Positions 6,849 to 15,758 are shown, numbered from the stretch's first letter. The stretch: DNA of 64,000 nucleotides from Aeromicrobium phoceense (GCF_013868155.1 NZ_JACEOG010000002.1:124001-188000), one strand, 5' to 3'. Program-made: numbers and translations. The notes: a model not told the origin generated them from the letters alone.

Positions 6849-8648
6849 TCAGCTCCGCTCCTGCTCGGCCTGCTGGTCCAGGAGGGCGCGGGCGTGGTCC
6901 GCGCCGTCCTCCTGGTCCAGTGCCCGGTGGAAGCTGTCGAGCTTCTCCTCTCCGGCCGGGAACGGCGGCAGCAGGGGCACGTCGGGGTCGACGAGCGCCT
7001 CGATGACCACGGGCCGGTCCGCGGCGAGGGCCCGGTCCCACGCCGCACCGACGTCCTCGGGGCGCTCGACCCGGATCCCGGTGAGTCCCAGCAGGTCGGC
7101 GTAGCCCGCGTAGGGGAAGTCCGGCAGCGACTGGCTGACGTCGTACCGCGGGTCGCCCTCGGTCTCGCGCTGCTCCCACGTCACCTCGGCGAGGTCGCGG
7201 TTGTTCAGCACGAGCACGACGAAGCGGGGGTCCGCCCAGTCCTGCCAGCGGGACGCGACCGTGATCAGCTCGGCGATGCCGTTCATCTGCATCCCGCCGT
7301 CGCCGACGAGCGCGACCACCGGACGATCAGGACCGTCCAGCTTGGCGGCCAGGCCGTACGGCAGTCCCGAGCCCATCGAGGCGAGGGTGGAGGAGAGGTG
7401 CGCCTGGACTCCCGGCGGCAGGGTCAGGTGCCGGGCGTACCAGTAGACGACCGACCCGACGTCGACGCTGACCCGGGCGTCGGCCGGCAGCCGGGACGTG
7501 AGGGCACGGACGACGAACTCCGGGCTGAGGGGCTCGGCGTCGGTTCCCGCTCGCTCCTCGGCGATGCGGTGCCAGCGCTCGACCTGCGCGACCACGTCCG
7601 AGCGCCACGACTCGTCGGGCTTGTCCTCGAGCAGGGGCAGCAGCGCGGTCAGCGTCTCGGTCGCGTCGCCGACGAGGCCCACCTCGACGGGGTAGCGGTT
7701 GCCCAGGTGACGCCCGTCGAGGTCGATCTGGACGGCGCGGGCCTGTCCCGGCGCCGGGTAGAACTCGGTCCAGGGGTCGTTGGTCCCGATCATCAGCAGC
7801 GTGTCGCACTGGTCCATCAGCCACCCCGAGGCGGTCGTGCCCAGGTGGCCCATGACGCCGCAGCTGGTCGGCAGGGTCTCGTCCCACCACGGCTTGCCGA
7901 GCAGGCTCGTGGTGACGCCGGCACCCAGGCGCTCCGCCACGGCGCGCACGAGCTCGCTCGCCTCGCGGGCGCCCTGCCCGACGAGGAGGGCCACCCGCTC
8001 GCCGGCGTTCAGCACGCGGGCGGCCTCCGCAAGATCGTCGTCGAAGGGAATGACCCGGGGACGTCGCCACTCGGGCGCCGTGGGCACGACCCCGTGCTCG
8101 TGAGGCGGAACCTCGGGCGCCGGCTCGACCTGCACGTCGTGGGGCAGGATGACGACGCACGGCGAACGGGTCGCCAGGGCCGTCCTGAACGCCCGGTCCA
8201 GGACCATCCCCGCCTGCTCGGGCGCGAGCACGGTCTGGACGTACTGGGCGGCCACGTCCTTGAACAGGGCGCTGAGGTCGATCTCCTGCTGGTATTCCGC
8301 CCCAAGTGCGGTGGTGGGCTGCTGACCGACGATGGCGACGACGGGCTGGTGGTCGAGCTTCGCGTCGTAGAGGCCGTTGAGCAGGTGCACCGCGCCGGGG
8401 CCCTGGGTGCTGACCACGACGCCGACGCCCCCGGTGTACTTCGCGTGACCGGTGGCCATCAGTGCGGCGTTCTCCTCGTGCCGCGCCTGGACGAACGCCG
8501 GGTCACCCTCGGCCCGCCGCAACGCGCCCATGAGGCCGTTGATGCCGTCGCCGGAGTACCCGAAGACCCGGGGGACGCCCCAGGCACGGAGTCGCTCGAC
8601 CACCAGGTCGGCGACGAGTCGCTGGTCCTGCGTGCCGTCGTCGGCCAT
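6849..8648 (-). CDS. Thiamine diphosphate-dependent enzyme, pyruvate oxidase (PoxB)-like
   Basis: 599 residues with the three-domain plan of the POX/AHAS family. The N-terminal ThDP domain carries the catalytic Glu in ARHEENAALMATGHAK, a central Rossmann-like domain follows, and the C-terminal ThDP/Mg domain carries GDGGMQMN near residue 445. Such proteins act as pyruvate oxidases, pyruvate:quinone oxidoreductases or related decarboxylases. The C-terminus lacks an obvious PoxB lipid-binding helix, so the acceptor is unclear. ATG at 8648 has GGAG close upstream; a TTG at 8666 overlapping the previous stop is an alternative start. Confidence 0.8.
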   Translation of the reverse strand: MADDGTQDQRLVADLVVERLRAWGVPRVFGYSGDGINGLMGALRRAEGDPAFVQARHEENAALMATGHAKYTGGVGVVVSTQGPGAVHLLNGLYDAKLDHQPVVAIVGQQPTTALGAEYQQEIDLSALFKDVAAQYVQTVLAPEQAGMVLDRAFRTALATRSPCVVILPHDVQVEPAPEVPPHEHGVVPTAPEWRRPRVIPFDDDLAEAARVLNAGERVALLVGQGAREASELVRAVAERLGAGVTTSLLGKPWWDETLPTSCGVMGHLGTTASGWLMDQCDTLLMIGTNDPWTEFYPAPGQARAVQIDLDGRHLGNRYPVEVGLVGDATETLTALLPLLEDKPDESWRSDVVAQVERWHRIAEERAGTDAEPLSPEFVVRALTSRLPADARVSVDVGSVVYWYARHLTLPPGVQAHLSSTLASMGSGLPYGLAAKLDGPDRPVVALVGDGGMQMNGIAELITVASRWQDWADPRFVVLVLNNRDLAEVTWEQRETEGDPRYDVSQSLPDFPYAGYADLLGLTGIRVERPEDVGAAWDRALAADRPVVIEALVDPDVPLLPPFPAGEEKLDSFHRALDQEDGADHARALLDQQAEQERS

Positions 8649-8662
8649 GTCGCTCCGTTCGC

Positions 8663-8938
8663 TCAAGCGGTCTCGTTCGGGTCGGCGCCACCCGACACGT
8701 CACCCTGCGGGCTGGTGTTGTCGGTCCCGCCGAGCTCGCGGAGGAACTCGTGGCACCGGTGCGCTCGCTGGGAGTCCTGCTCCATGACCTCCCGGAAGAA
8801 CTGGGCGATGTCGTCGCGCCCGGCGTTCTCCGCGTCGCGGACGTACTGGCCGTAGTCGTGTCCCGCCTTGAGCGAGTGGTACTGCACCGAGATCAGGTCG
8901 AAGCTGACGTCGTCGAATCCGGTCTCTCCCGTGGCCAT
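8663..8938 (-). CDS. Small helical protein of unknown function
   Basis: A 91-residue acidic protein. Residues about 10-70 look like two or three amphipathic helices rich in His, Glu and Asp (YHSLKAGHDYGQYVRDAE, QDSQRAHRCHEFLREL), reminiscent of ferritin-like or Dps-like helical hairpins, then a Gly/Asp-rich tail. I cannot assign a family. A GGAAGAG ribosome-binding site precedes ATG at 8938, and a GTTT-N15-GGGTAC promoter-like sequence lies upstream. It is probably co-transcribed with the ThDP enzyme. Confidence 0.7.
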   Translation of the reverse strand: MATGETGFDDVSFDLISVQYHSLKAGHDYGQYVRDAENAGRDDIAQFFREVMEQDSQRAHRCHEFLRELGGTDNTSPQGDVSGGADPNETA

Positions 8939-8974
8939 GGTCTCTTCCTTTCTCGTGGGGTGGATTCCAGACGT

Positions 8975-8999
8975 GTACCCGGGGATCCCCACGACAAAC
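8975..8999 (-). promoter_or_regulatory. SigF/SigB-like stress promoter, GTTT-N15-GGGTAC
   Basis: Read on the minus strand, GTTT (8999-8996), a 15-nt spacer and GGGTAC (8980-8975) match the actinobacterial SigF-type consensus (GTTT-N15-17-GGGTA). It stands 37 nt before the ATG of the small helical protein and would drive it and the PoxB-like enzyme. Confidence 0.6.
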
Positions 9000-9012
9000 G
9001 GCCCCGGAGGTG

Positions 9013-10143
9013 TCAGGCCGCGGCCAGCACCGACTCGGGGTCGACCGAAGGCAGGGCCACGGCCGCGCCGACCGCGGCGTTGGTCAGCTGCCCGTCGTGG
9101 GTGTTGAGGCCGCGCGCCAGCCCGGCATCGGCCCGCATCGCCTCGGTCCAGCCGTGCTCGGCCAGGGCGATCGCGTACGGCAGCGTCGCGTTGGTCAGGG
9201 CGTACGTCGACGTGTGGGGGACCGCCCCCGGCATGTTGGCCACGCAGTAGAAGGTCGAGTCGTGGACACCGAAGGTCGGGTCGTCGTGGGTGGTCGGCCG
9301 CGAGTCCTCGAAGCAGCCGCCCTGGTCGATTGCGATGTCGACGAGCACGGATCCGGGCTTCATCCGCGACACCAGCTCGTTGCTGACCAGCTTCGGAGCC
9401 GCGGCGCCCGGCAGCAGCACCGCTCCGATGACCAGGTCCGCGGCGAGCACCTGCTGCTCGATCGCCAGCCTCGACGAGGCGAGTCCGTGCACGCGGTTGT
9501 CGTACCGCCAGAAGCTCATCCGCAGCTTGTCGAGGTCGGTGTCCAGGAGGGTCACGTCGGCGCCCATGCCGAGGGCGATGTTCGCCGCGTTCTGGCCCGA
9601 CACGCCCGCACCGATGATCACCACCTTCGCGTTGGCGACGCCACCGACCCCGCCGAGGAGGACCCCGCGACCGCCCTGCGCCCTCATCAGCGCGTGCGCG
9701 CCGACCTGCGGCGCGAGGCATCCCGCCACCTCGCTCATGGGGTACAGCAGGGGGAGCCCGCCGTTCGCGCCCGTCACCGTCTCGTAGGCCACGGCGGTGA
9801 TCTTCCGCGCGAGCAGCTCCTCGGTCAGCGGCCGGTCGGCCGCCAGGTGCAGGTAGGTGAAGAGCAGCTGGCCCTCGCGCATGCGGTGGTACTCCTCGGC
9901 GACGGGCTCCTTGACCTTCAGCACGAGGTCCACGCCACCGTCGGTGCCCCAAGCCGATTCGGCGTCGTCGACGATGGTCGCACCGGCCGCGACGTAGTCG
10001 TCGTCGCCGATCGACGAGCCGACCCCGGCGTCGGTCTGGACGACCACCGCGTGACCGCGGCTGGTCAGCTCGCGCACGCCCAGCGGGGTGATCGCCACCC
10101 GGTACTCGTGGTTCTTGATCTCCTGGGGAACACCGATCTTCAC
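9013..10143 (-). CDS. ald: Alanine dehydrogenase
   Basis: NAD-dependent oxidative deamination of L-alanine to pyruvate and ammonia, or the reverse. 376 residues, close to the usual 370. It begins VKIGVPQEIKNHEYRV with the substrate-binding Arg and the signature Lys in VDLVLKVKEP. The Rossmann motif GAGVSGQNAA lies near residue 175. GTG at 10143 puts the conserved KIGVP directly at the start; an upstream GTG (10170) would add nine unconserved residues. Monocistronic, facing away from a lipoprotein gene. Confidence 0.93.
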   Translation of the reverse strand: MKIGVPQEIKNHEYRVAITPLGVRELTSRGHAVVVQTDAGVGSSIGDDDYVAAGATIVDDAESAWGTDGGVDLVLKVKEPVAEEYHRMREGQLLFTYLHLAADRPLTEELLARKITAVAYETVTGANGGLPLLYPMSEVAGCLAPQVGAHALMRAQGGRGVLLGGVGGVANAKVVIIGAGVSGQNAANIALGMGADVTLLDTDLDKLRMSFWRYDNRVHGLASSRLAIEQQVLAADLVIGAVLLPGAAAPKLVSNELVSRMKPGSVLVDIAIDQGGCFEDSRPTTHDDPTFGVHDSTFYCVANMPGAVPHTSTYALTNATLPYAIALAEHGWTEAMRADAGLARGLNTHDGQLTNAAVGAAVALPSVDPESVLAAA

Positions 10144-10235
10144 GGCCTCAGCCTCTCGTCGTCGTGACACGGCTCACGCTACGCCGGATCGGCGGTGCGG
10201 ATGCGACGACCGGAGGACGGTCCTACGGTCGGGGC

Positions 10236-10634
10236 ATGGGGTACCGCGTTCGCGCGGTGGCCGTCGGTGCTGCCGCTCTACTTCTCACCGCCTGCGGCTC
10301 GTCCGAGCCGGACTCGCCCTGGCGTACCGCCGCCGAGGACTTCGTCACCGCCATCGCCGCGCAGGATGCGGACGCCGGCTGCGACCTGCTCAGCGACGCT
10401 GCGCAGACCGAGCTCGCGGACACGGCCGGGAGCTGCGAGGACGCGATTCTCTCCGAGGGACTCGACGACCCCGGCCGCATCGAGGACGTGCAGAGGTTCG
10501 GGACCGCCGCCCAGGTGAGGTTCGAGGACGACGTCTACTTCCTCGGACAGTTCTCGGACGGCTGGAGGATCACCGCGGCCGGCTGCGACGAGACGGCGGC
10601 CGAGCCCTACGACTGCGACGTCTCGGGAGGTTGA
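10236..10634 (+). CDS. Putative lipoprotein
   Basis: 132 residues with a lipoprotein signal peptide: MGYRVRAVAVGAAALLLTAC, lipobox LLTAC with Cys20, followed by GSSEPD. The mature part has conserved-looking Cys residues (DAGCDLL, GSCEDA, AGCDE, YDCD) that could form disulphides, and the pattern of a small NTF2-like secreted domain. ATG at 10236 was chosen because it starts the signal peptide. It heads a tight run with a 27-residue peptide gene and a DUF6766 gene. Confidence 0.75.
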   Translation: MGYRVRAVAVGAAALLLTACGSSEPDSPWRTAAEDFVTAIAAQDADAGCDLLSDAAQTELADTAGSCEDAILSEGLDDPGRIEDVQRFGTAAQVRFEDDVYFLGQFSDGWRITAAGCDETAAEPYDCDVSGG

Positions 10635-10635
10635 G

Positions 10636-10719
10636 ATGAAGCTGATGTTCACCACGTACCTGGTCCTGATCGTCGCCGGTCTGGTCTACCTGCTCGCCGT
10701 GGGGCTGACCCATGGCTAG
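10636..10719 (+). CDS. 27-residue single-pass membrane peptide
   Basis: MKLMFTTYLVLIVAGLVYLL and a short tail: essentially one transmembrane helix with a basic N-terminus. GGGAGG at 10625-10630 is well spaced from the ATG, the gene begins one base after the lipoprotein stop, and its 3' end overlaps the DUF6766 start at 10712 by 8 nt. The strong ribosome-binding site and overlap argue that it is translated and coupled to the DUF6766 protein, perhaps as a small subunit. Confidence 0.6.
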   Translation: MKLMFTTYLVLIVAGLVYLLAVGLTHG

Positions 10720-11389
10720 CCGGCTGCTGCGCCAGAACTCGCTCAGCATCGTGTTCCTGCTGCTGTTCCTCGCTGCGCTGGTGGGGCAGGCGTTCGCCGG
10801 CTGGCACCAGTTCAACGCCCAGCAGGTGTCCGAGCAGCTCGGCACGATCTCGTTCGGCGACTACCTCACGTCCGCGAGCTTCGCCGTCGACGTCGCGGAG
10901 AACTGGCAGAGCGAGTACCTGCAGTTCCTGCTCTACATCGTCGGCACGATCTGGCTGATCCAGATCGGCTCGCCGGAGTCGCCCAGCGCGCCTGGCCTGG
11001 GCACGGAGGAGGACCACAAGATCGGCGAGTACGCCGAGCCCGACTCGCCGAAGTGGGCGAAGGTCGGCGGCTTCCGCACGCTGCTCTTCTCGTGGTCGCT
11101 CTCGCTCACGATGCTCGCGATCTTCCTGGCCTCGTGGACGATCCAGTCCGTCGCCGGCTGGGCCGCCTTCAACGAGACCCAGCTGCAGTCGCGGATGGAC
11201 ACGATCTCCTGGGGCTCCTACCTCGTGAATGCGGACTTCTGGGCGCGCACGCTGCAGAACTGGCAGTCCGAGTTCCTCGCCGTCGGGTCGATGGCGATCC
11301 TCGCGGTCTACCTGCGCCAGCGCGGGTCGGCCGAGAGCAAGCCGGTGGGCGAGCCCCACGACTCGACCGGCGCCACCGATGGCGAATGA
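10712..11389 (+). CDS. DUF6766 family membrane protein with internal duplication
   Basis: 225 residues. An N-terminal transmembrane helix (about 11-30) is followed by a soluble block, a further hydrophobic segment, a charged linker (about 90-115) and a second copy of helix plus block. The two blocks align closely: AGWHQFN...TISFGDYL...ENWQSEYLQF (about 29-72) and AGWAAFN...TISWGSYL...QNWQSEFLAV (about 147-191). This matches my recollection of DUF6766, for which no function is known to me. Coupled to the 27-residue peptide upstream. Confidence 0.72.
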   Translation: MASRLLRQNSLSIVFLLLFLAALVGQAFAGWHQFNAQQVSEQLGTISFGDYLTSASFAVDVAENWQSEYLQFLLYIVGTIWLIQIGSPESPSAPGLGTEEDHKIGEYAEPDSPKWAKVGGFRTLLFSWSLSLTMLAIFLASWTIQSVAGWAAFNETQLQSRMDTISWGSYLVNADFWARTLQNWQSEFLAVGSMAILAVYLRQRGSAESKPVGEPHDSTGATDGE

Positions 11390-11390
11390 C

Positions 11391-11981
11391 TCAGCGCGGC
11401 GGCACGGTGATGCGCCGGAGCGCCGCGGCGACGGTGACACCCAGCGCGCCGCCCGCGCATGCGTCGCTGGGCCAGTGCGCGCCCTGGTGGACGCGGACGA
11501 GGGAGGAGGCGACCGTCAGGGCCGCCAGCGGGAGCGCCCAGGACGGCGCCGCGCGCGCCAGCAGGTAGGCGGTGGCGGCCGCCAGCGCCGCGTGGCCCGA
11601 GGGGAACGACGGACCCTCGAGCGGCGCGTCGTCCCGCAGGGCGGTGGGCGTCTCGTACAGCGGCCGCGGGCGTTGCAGCACCTTCTTGACCGCCACCTCG
11701 ATGCCCTTCGAGACCGGAAGGGAGAAAGCCGCCGCCGCCGCCTCGCGCGGCCGTCCGGACGCCCACAGGACGGCACCCGCCAGGGGAAGCGTCCACGGGG
11801 TGCCGAACTGCTGCGGGACCCGCAGGAGACGCGAGTCCGGCCACTCGTTGATGGTGGTGAACACGCGGGTCTCCCGCGTCCCCTGGTGCGAGGAGAAGAC
11901 GGCCGTCGAGACGGCGAAGGTGGCAGTCCCGGCGAGCGCCGCGAGAGTGTCGATGTCTCGAGACGATCGCCGGCGGACCAT
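11391..11981 (-). CDS. PAP2 superfamily phosphatase
   Basis: 196-residue membrane protein with the three catalytic motifs of phosphatidic acid phosphatase/haloperoxidase enzymes in order: KKVLQRPRP, PSFPSGHAA and RVHQGAHWPSD. It probably dephosphorylates a lipid phosphate (undecaprenyl diphosphate or phosphatidate) at the outer face of the membrane. ATG at 11981 (MVRRRSS) gives a positively charged N-terminus before the first hydrophobic segment. It converges with the DUF6766 gene with a 1-nt gap. Confidence 0.85.
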   Translation of the reverse strand: MVRRRSSRDIDTLAALAGTATFAVSTAVFSSHQGTRETRVFTTINEWPDSRLLRVPQQFGTPWTLPLAGAVLWASGRPREAAAAAFSLPVSKGIEVAVKKVLQRPRPLYETPTALRDDAPLEGPSFPSGHAALAAATAYLLARAAPSWALPLAALTVASSLVRVHQGAHWPSDACAGGALGVTVAAALRRITVPPR

Positions 11982-12025
11982 GGACCCATCGTCGCCTCCG
12001 CCGGAGGCCGTCGCATCCGGGCGGC

Positions 12026-12367
12026 TCAGGCCAGCAGCGCGGCGAGCTTGTCCTTCGCCACGTGGCCCGGCTTCGTCCCCTCGACGACGCAGGCGATGGA
12101 CGAGGAGTGCTCGGTGCGCAGTGGCAGGATCGACTGGTAGCCCGGCGACTCGTACCAGTCCCGTGCCGCCCGGGCACTCGGGAACTCGATGACGACGAGG
12201 TCGCCGTCCCACGTGCCCTCGGCCGCGGTCAGGGTGCCGCCGTGCACGATGAAGCGGCCCTCGTAGGGCGCGAGGGTGTCGTCGATCCGCTCGAGGTACT
12301 CGATGATCTCGGGACCGAAGTCCACCTCGCGCAGGTAGGCGATGGCGTAGGCCTGGGTGGTGCTCAT
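12026..12367 (-). CDS. DUF1330 domain protein
   Basis: 113-residue ferredoxin-like (dimeric alpha/beta barrel) protein: IAYLREVDF, GRFIVHGG, WDGDLVVIEFPSARAARDWYESPGYQ. This is the pattern of DUF1330, small cytoplasmic proteins of unknown catalytic role. A GGAG lies before ATG 12367. It is divergent from an XRE regulator 110 bp away and may be its target. Confidence 0.82.
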   Translation of the reverse strand: MSTTQAYAIAYLREVDFGPEIIEYLERIDDTLAPYEGRFIVHGGTLTAAEGTWDGDLVVIEFPSARAARDWYESPGYQSILPLRTEHSSSIACVVEGTKPGHVAKDKLAALLA

Positions 12368-12477
12368 GATGTGCTCCGTTCGTCGGTGATGGGTCGATCC
12401 CACCCGACGCGCCGCCGGACGTCGATGACCTCGCAGGTCATGGCCGCGATGCCCTCCTCTTGGCTAGGTTGACGCTC

Positions 12478-13230
12478 GTGAGCACCACCGCCGGCACCCT
12501 GATCCGTGAGTGGCGGCAGCGCCGCCGGCTCTCGCAGCTCGAGCTCGCGAACCGCGCCGAGGTGTCGGCCCGCCATCTCAGCTGGATCGAGACGGGCCGC
12601 AGTCGCCCGACGAGCACGATGGTGATGCGCCTGTGCGACCAGCTCGAGGTGCCGCTGCGCGAGCAGAACCAGGTGCTGCTGGCGGCGGGTCACGCGCCGG
12701 CCCATCCCGAGCGCGCGCTGGGCGACCCGTCGATGGCCGAGGCAAATCGTGCCCTCGAGGCGATCCTCGTGGCGCACCATCCCTATCCGGCGCTCGTGGT
12801 CGACCGCCGCTGGGACCTGGTCGCCGCGAACGACGCGGCGTACGCCTTGCTCGCGGGAGTCGACGCGGACCTGCTCGAGCCGCCGGTGAACGTCATCCGG
12901 CTGTCCATCCATCCCCGCGGGCTGGGCGGCCGCATCGCCAACCTCGACGAGTGGCGGGCGCACCTCGCCGAGCGGCTGCACCGCGAGCACGCGGCGACGG
13001 GCGACCCGTTCCTCGCGGAGCTGTACGGCGAGGTCGTCGCCGGCGGCATCGCGCCGGTCGACTCGCCCGCCCTCGTCGTCCCCCTGCAGCTGCGTACCGA
13101 GGGTGGCGAGGTGCTCTCGTTCATCTCGACGACCACGGTCTTCGGGACCCCGCGCGAGGTGACGCTCTCCGAGCTCGCGATCGAGGCGTTCTACCCGGCC
13201 GACGAGCGGACGCGGCGCCTGCTGGGGTGA
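12478..13230 (+). CDS. XRE family regulator with MmyB-like ligand domain
   Basis: 250 residues. The helix-turn-helix spans about 6-65 (LIREWRQRRRLSQLELANRAEVSARHL split by the turn, ETGRSRPT). A C-terminal MmyB-like PAS-type domain includes HPYPALVVDRRWDLVAAN and later NVIRLSIHPRGL, the fold reported to bind fatty acids in this family. Alternative TTG codons lie at 12460 and 12469. I prefer GTG 12478 because TAGGTT at 12465-12470 would be a -10 giving a leaderless transcript starting at that codon. DUF1330 is the divergent neighbour. Confidence 0.85.
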   Translation: MSTTAGTLIREWRQRRRLSQLELANRAEVSARHLSWIETGRSRPTSTMVMRLCDQLEVPLREQNQVLLAAGHAPAHPERALGDPSMAEANRALEAILVAHHPYPALVVDRRWDLVAANDAAYALLAGVDADLLEPPVNVIRLSIHPRGLGGRIANLDEWRAHLAERLHREHAATGDPFLAELYGEVVAGGIAPVDSPALVVPLQLRTEGGEVLSFISTTTVFGTPREVTLSELAIEAFYPADERTRRLLG

Positions 13231-13237
13231 GGTCGCC

Positions 13238-14944
13238 TCACTCGGGTGCGGCGAAGTGCTGGAAGTCGGGCTCGGGCCAGCGCCCGCCCCACGTCCAGCC
13301 GATCCGCTCGAACGCGTTCACGACGACGTCGCCGTCGTGGATGACCCCGGGCGCGGTCTCGGCGCCGGGGGAGCGGTCGACGCCGGCGAACGGCGCCCCG
13401 GCGTCCGGCAGGACCTGACCGGAGGTGACGTAGGGGTTCTGCACCGGGTTGAGGTCAACGGCGTCGCCGAAGGCGTGGCGCGACCAGTTCGGCTGTCCGA
13501 GCCCCCGCCGGCAGTTGAAGCCCGACGTGTTGTTGGCGGCCATCGACGCCTCGTCGTCACCGCCGTAGTCGCTGACCAGGCGCATCCGCTCGATGGGCCA
13601 CCGCGCCTCGTAGAGCTCGCGGAAGACGGTGAGCAGGTCGTCCGCGTGATCGGCGTGCACGGCCAGCTCGCCCTCGCGGGCCCGGCCGTCGAAGCCCACG
13701 TGCGTCACCCGGAGGTAGCGCAGCGAGTCCATCGGCACCGGGCACATGGCCGGGTCGTGGCTGCTCGCCATCCGGCTGGCCAGCGCGGCCCCGATCGGCT
13801 CGACGGAGCCCTCGAACGGCGGCAGCTCGGTGCCGGCCTCGACGGTGCCGTCGACGTCCACGGGCACGAGGCTGGTGCACGCGCGTCGCGACTGCCAGCG
13901 CTCCTGCGCCGCGGCGGCCGCTGCCCCACGCAGTGCGCGGGCCGGGCCGCCCCGCTCCGGGACGAGGCCGGGCACCCACTCCTCGCCGACCAGCTCGTCG
14001 CCGCGGAACCGCAGCCGCAGGACCCCCGTGTCCGCGTTCCTGCCGTGGTACCAGTGGAGGTTGCCGAGTCCGTAGTTCACGTAGGTGTCGCCGAGCAGGC
14101 CGCTGCCGAGCAGCGTGTGCGAGTGGGAGCCCGCGACGACGGCGGCGCCGGCGTCGGCCAGGGACTTCGCGAGCGTCACCTGGTCCTCGGTCGCGCACGT
14201 CGCGCCCTCGGCGCCCCAGTGCAGCTGGACCACCACGAGGTCTGCGCGCTCAGCCGCCGTACGTACCTCGGCGAGCAGTCGGTCGGTGCGTGGGACGCGC
14301 GCCGCGGCGATGCCGCCCCAGGTCGGCCCGGCCGCCCAGACCGGGTCGCGGCTCTCGCGGGTGGACGCGTCCGCCGCGAGCACGGCGACGGCGACGCCCT
14401 TCACCTCGAACTCCTGCGCGCGGAAGGCCTCGCCGGCGTTCCGGCCGATGCCGACCACCCGGACGGGACCGCGCGCGCCGGCGCGCAGGGCGTCGCGCAC
14501 TCCAACCCCGCCGTAGTCGCCGGCGTGGTTGTTCGCCAGTGAGACGACGTCCACACCGGACCGGGCCAGCACGTCCAGCGCCGCCGGAGGGCTCCGGAAC
14601 CAGTAGCGCGCCGATGGCGTCTCCAGCTCCTTGCGGGCGCGGGAGCCGCGGGACGTCAGCGCGCTCTCGAGGTTCACGATCGCCAGGTCCGCCTCGGTGA
14701 GAGCGGTCGACAGCGGGCCGAGCGTGCTGTCGGGCCTGCTGACGGACCGGGCGAGGCGACCCTCGAAGTGGACGTCGCCGCCGAACGCCAGCGTCACCTC
14801 AGGTCGGGGCAGGGCCTCGGCCTCCTCTGCGAGGAGGGAGTCGCGCGCGGATGCGCCCTCGTCCGAGGTGGACGTCACCCACGCCGCCAGCGAGGCCGCG
14901 ACGAGCAGGGCCAGCACGATGGCGGGCAGCGGCTCACGGCGCAT
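13238..14944 (-). CDS. CapA-type metallophosphatase fused to M15-like peptidase, exported
   Basis: 568 residues. An N-terminal hydrophobic segment (LPAIVLALLVAASLAAW) serves as signal or anchor. Residues about 48-330 are a CapA/PgsA-type calcineurin-like domain (LAFGGDVHFEG, IVNLESALT, SLANNHAGDYG, VVQLHWGAE, VAGSHSHTLLG). Residues about 400-565 resemble an M15 D-Ala-D-Ala carboxypeptidase (NWSRHAFGDAVDLNP, then a C-terminal WGGRW...DFQHF). Each module is known alone, and the combination suggests cell-surface polymer processing outside the membrane. AGGGAGGTG before ATG 14944 fixes the start. Confidence 0.82.
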   Translation of the reverse strand: MRREPLPAIVLALLVAASLAAWVTSTSDEGASARDSLLAEEAEALPRPEVTLAFGGDVHFEGRLARSVSRPDSTLGPLSTALTEADLAIVNLESALTSRGSRARKELETPSARYWFRSPPAALDVLARSGVDVVSLANNHAGDYGGVGVRDALRAGARGPVRVVGIGRNAGEAFRAQEFEVKGVAVAVLAADASTRESRDPVWAAGPTWGGIAAARVPRTDRLLAEVRTAAERADLVVVQLHWGAEGATCATEDQVTLAKSLADAGAAVVAGSHSHTLLGSGLLGDTYVNYGLGNLHWYHGRNADTGVLRLRFRGDELVGEEWVPGLVPERGGPARALRGAAAAAAQERWQSRRACTSLVPVDVDGTVEAGTELPPFEGSVEPIGAALASRMASSHDPAMCPVPMDSLRYLRVTHVGFDGRAREGELAVHADHADDLLTVFRELYEARWPIERMRLVSDYGGDDEASMAANNTSGFNCRRGLGQPNWSRHAFGDAVDLNPVQNPYVTSGQVLPDAGAPFAGVDRSPGAETAPGVIHDGDVVVNAFERIGWTWGGRWPEPDFQHFAAPE

Positions 14945-15000
14945 GGGGGCACCTCCCTGGGAAAGACCTCCCCTGGGGAAAGCATGCCACCGCAGCCGAA

Positions 15001-15726
15001 TCAGGAGTCCTCGATGATCTCCGCCAGGCCGCCGATCACGCGGGTGAGGCCCCACTCCCAGGCGCGGTGCGCGTCGTAGGGGCCCTGCATGCTCTCGCCC
15101 GCGGCGCGACCGACCCGCTGGGCCAGCGCGAGGTCCGTGCCGAGGTAGGTGGCGAGCGACGCGGCCGACCGCTCCCACTCCTCGGCCATGTCGACGGCAG
15201 CGGACGCCTGCGCCATGCGGAACGCCGTCGACCGGGCGAAGTCGAGTACGAAGGCGAGCGCCGCGTCGCGGTCGAGGTCGTCGAGGCCCGTGTCGTCGAA
15301 CGCGTGCAGCTCGTGGTCGTACTTCGCGATCGTGCCGGGCCCGAGGGCCGTCCGCGGATCGTCGATCCCCAGCAGCCAGGGTCGCGCCCGCAGCAGCTCG
15401 AGATGGGCCTCGGCGACGCGTCGCACGCGAGTGCGCCACCGCGCGCGCCCGAACGCCGGCGGCTCCATCTCGGCGTGGGCGCGGTCGGCCATCAGCACGA
15501 GGAGGTCGTCGCGGCTGTTGACGTGCGTGTAGACCGACATCGTCGTCAGCCCGAGCCACTCCGCGACCGCCCGGATCGTCACCGCGGTCAGTCCGCCCTC
15601 GTCGGCCAGCGCCATCGCCTGCGCGACGACCTCGCCGGTGGTGTGCGTCGCACGGGGACCCCGACGGCGCGGCGGGGGGGCGAGCGGGCTGTCCCGCCAC
15701 AGCAGGTCGATCAGGTCTCTCGGCAT
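15001..15726 (-). CDS. TetR family transcriptional regulator
   Basis: 241 residues. The helix-turn-helix (about 30-80) contains TIRAVAEWLGLTTMSVYTHV; the C-terminal domain resembles the TetR_C (tetracycline-repressor-like) group. ATG 15726 was chosen; the upstream in-frame region runs through the divergent promoter. The gene faces a VOC protein gene across 67 bp that contains a perfect palindrome, so the pair is probably repressor and target. Confidence 0.85.
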   Translation of the reverse strand: MPRDLIDLLWRDSPLAPPPRRRGPRATHTTGEVVAQAMALADEGGLTAVTIRAVAEWLGLTTMSVYTHVNSRDDLLVLMADRAHAEMEPPAFGRARWRTRVRRVAEAHLELLRARPWLLGIDDPRTALGPGTIAKYDHELHAFDDTGLDDLDRDAALAFVLDFARSTAFRMAQASAAVDMAEEWERSAASLATYLGTDLALAQRVGRAAGESMQGPYDAHRAWEWGLTRVIGGLAEIIEDS

Positions 15727-15758
15727 GGGGAATCGATTCAGGGTTCGGTGCGTTACCT

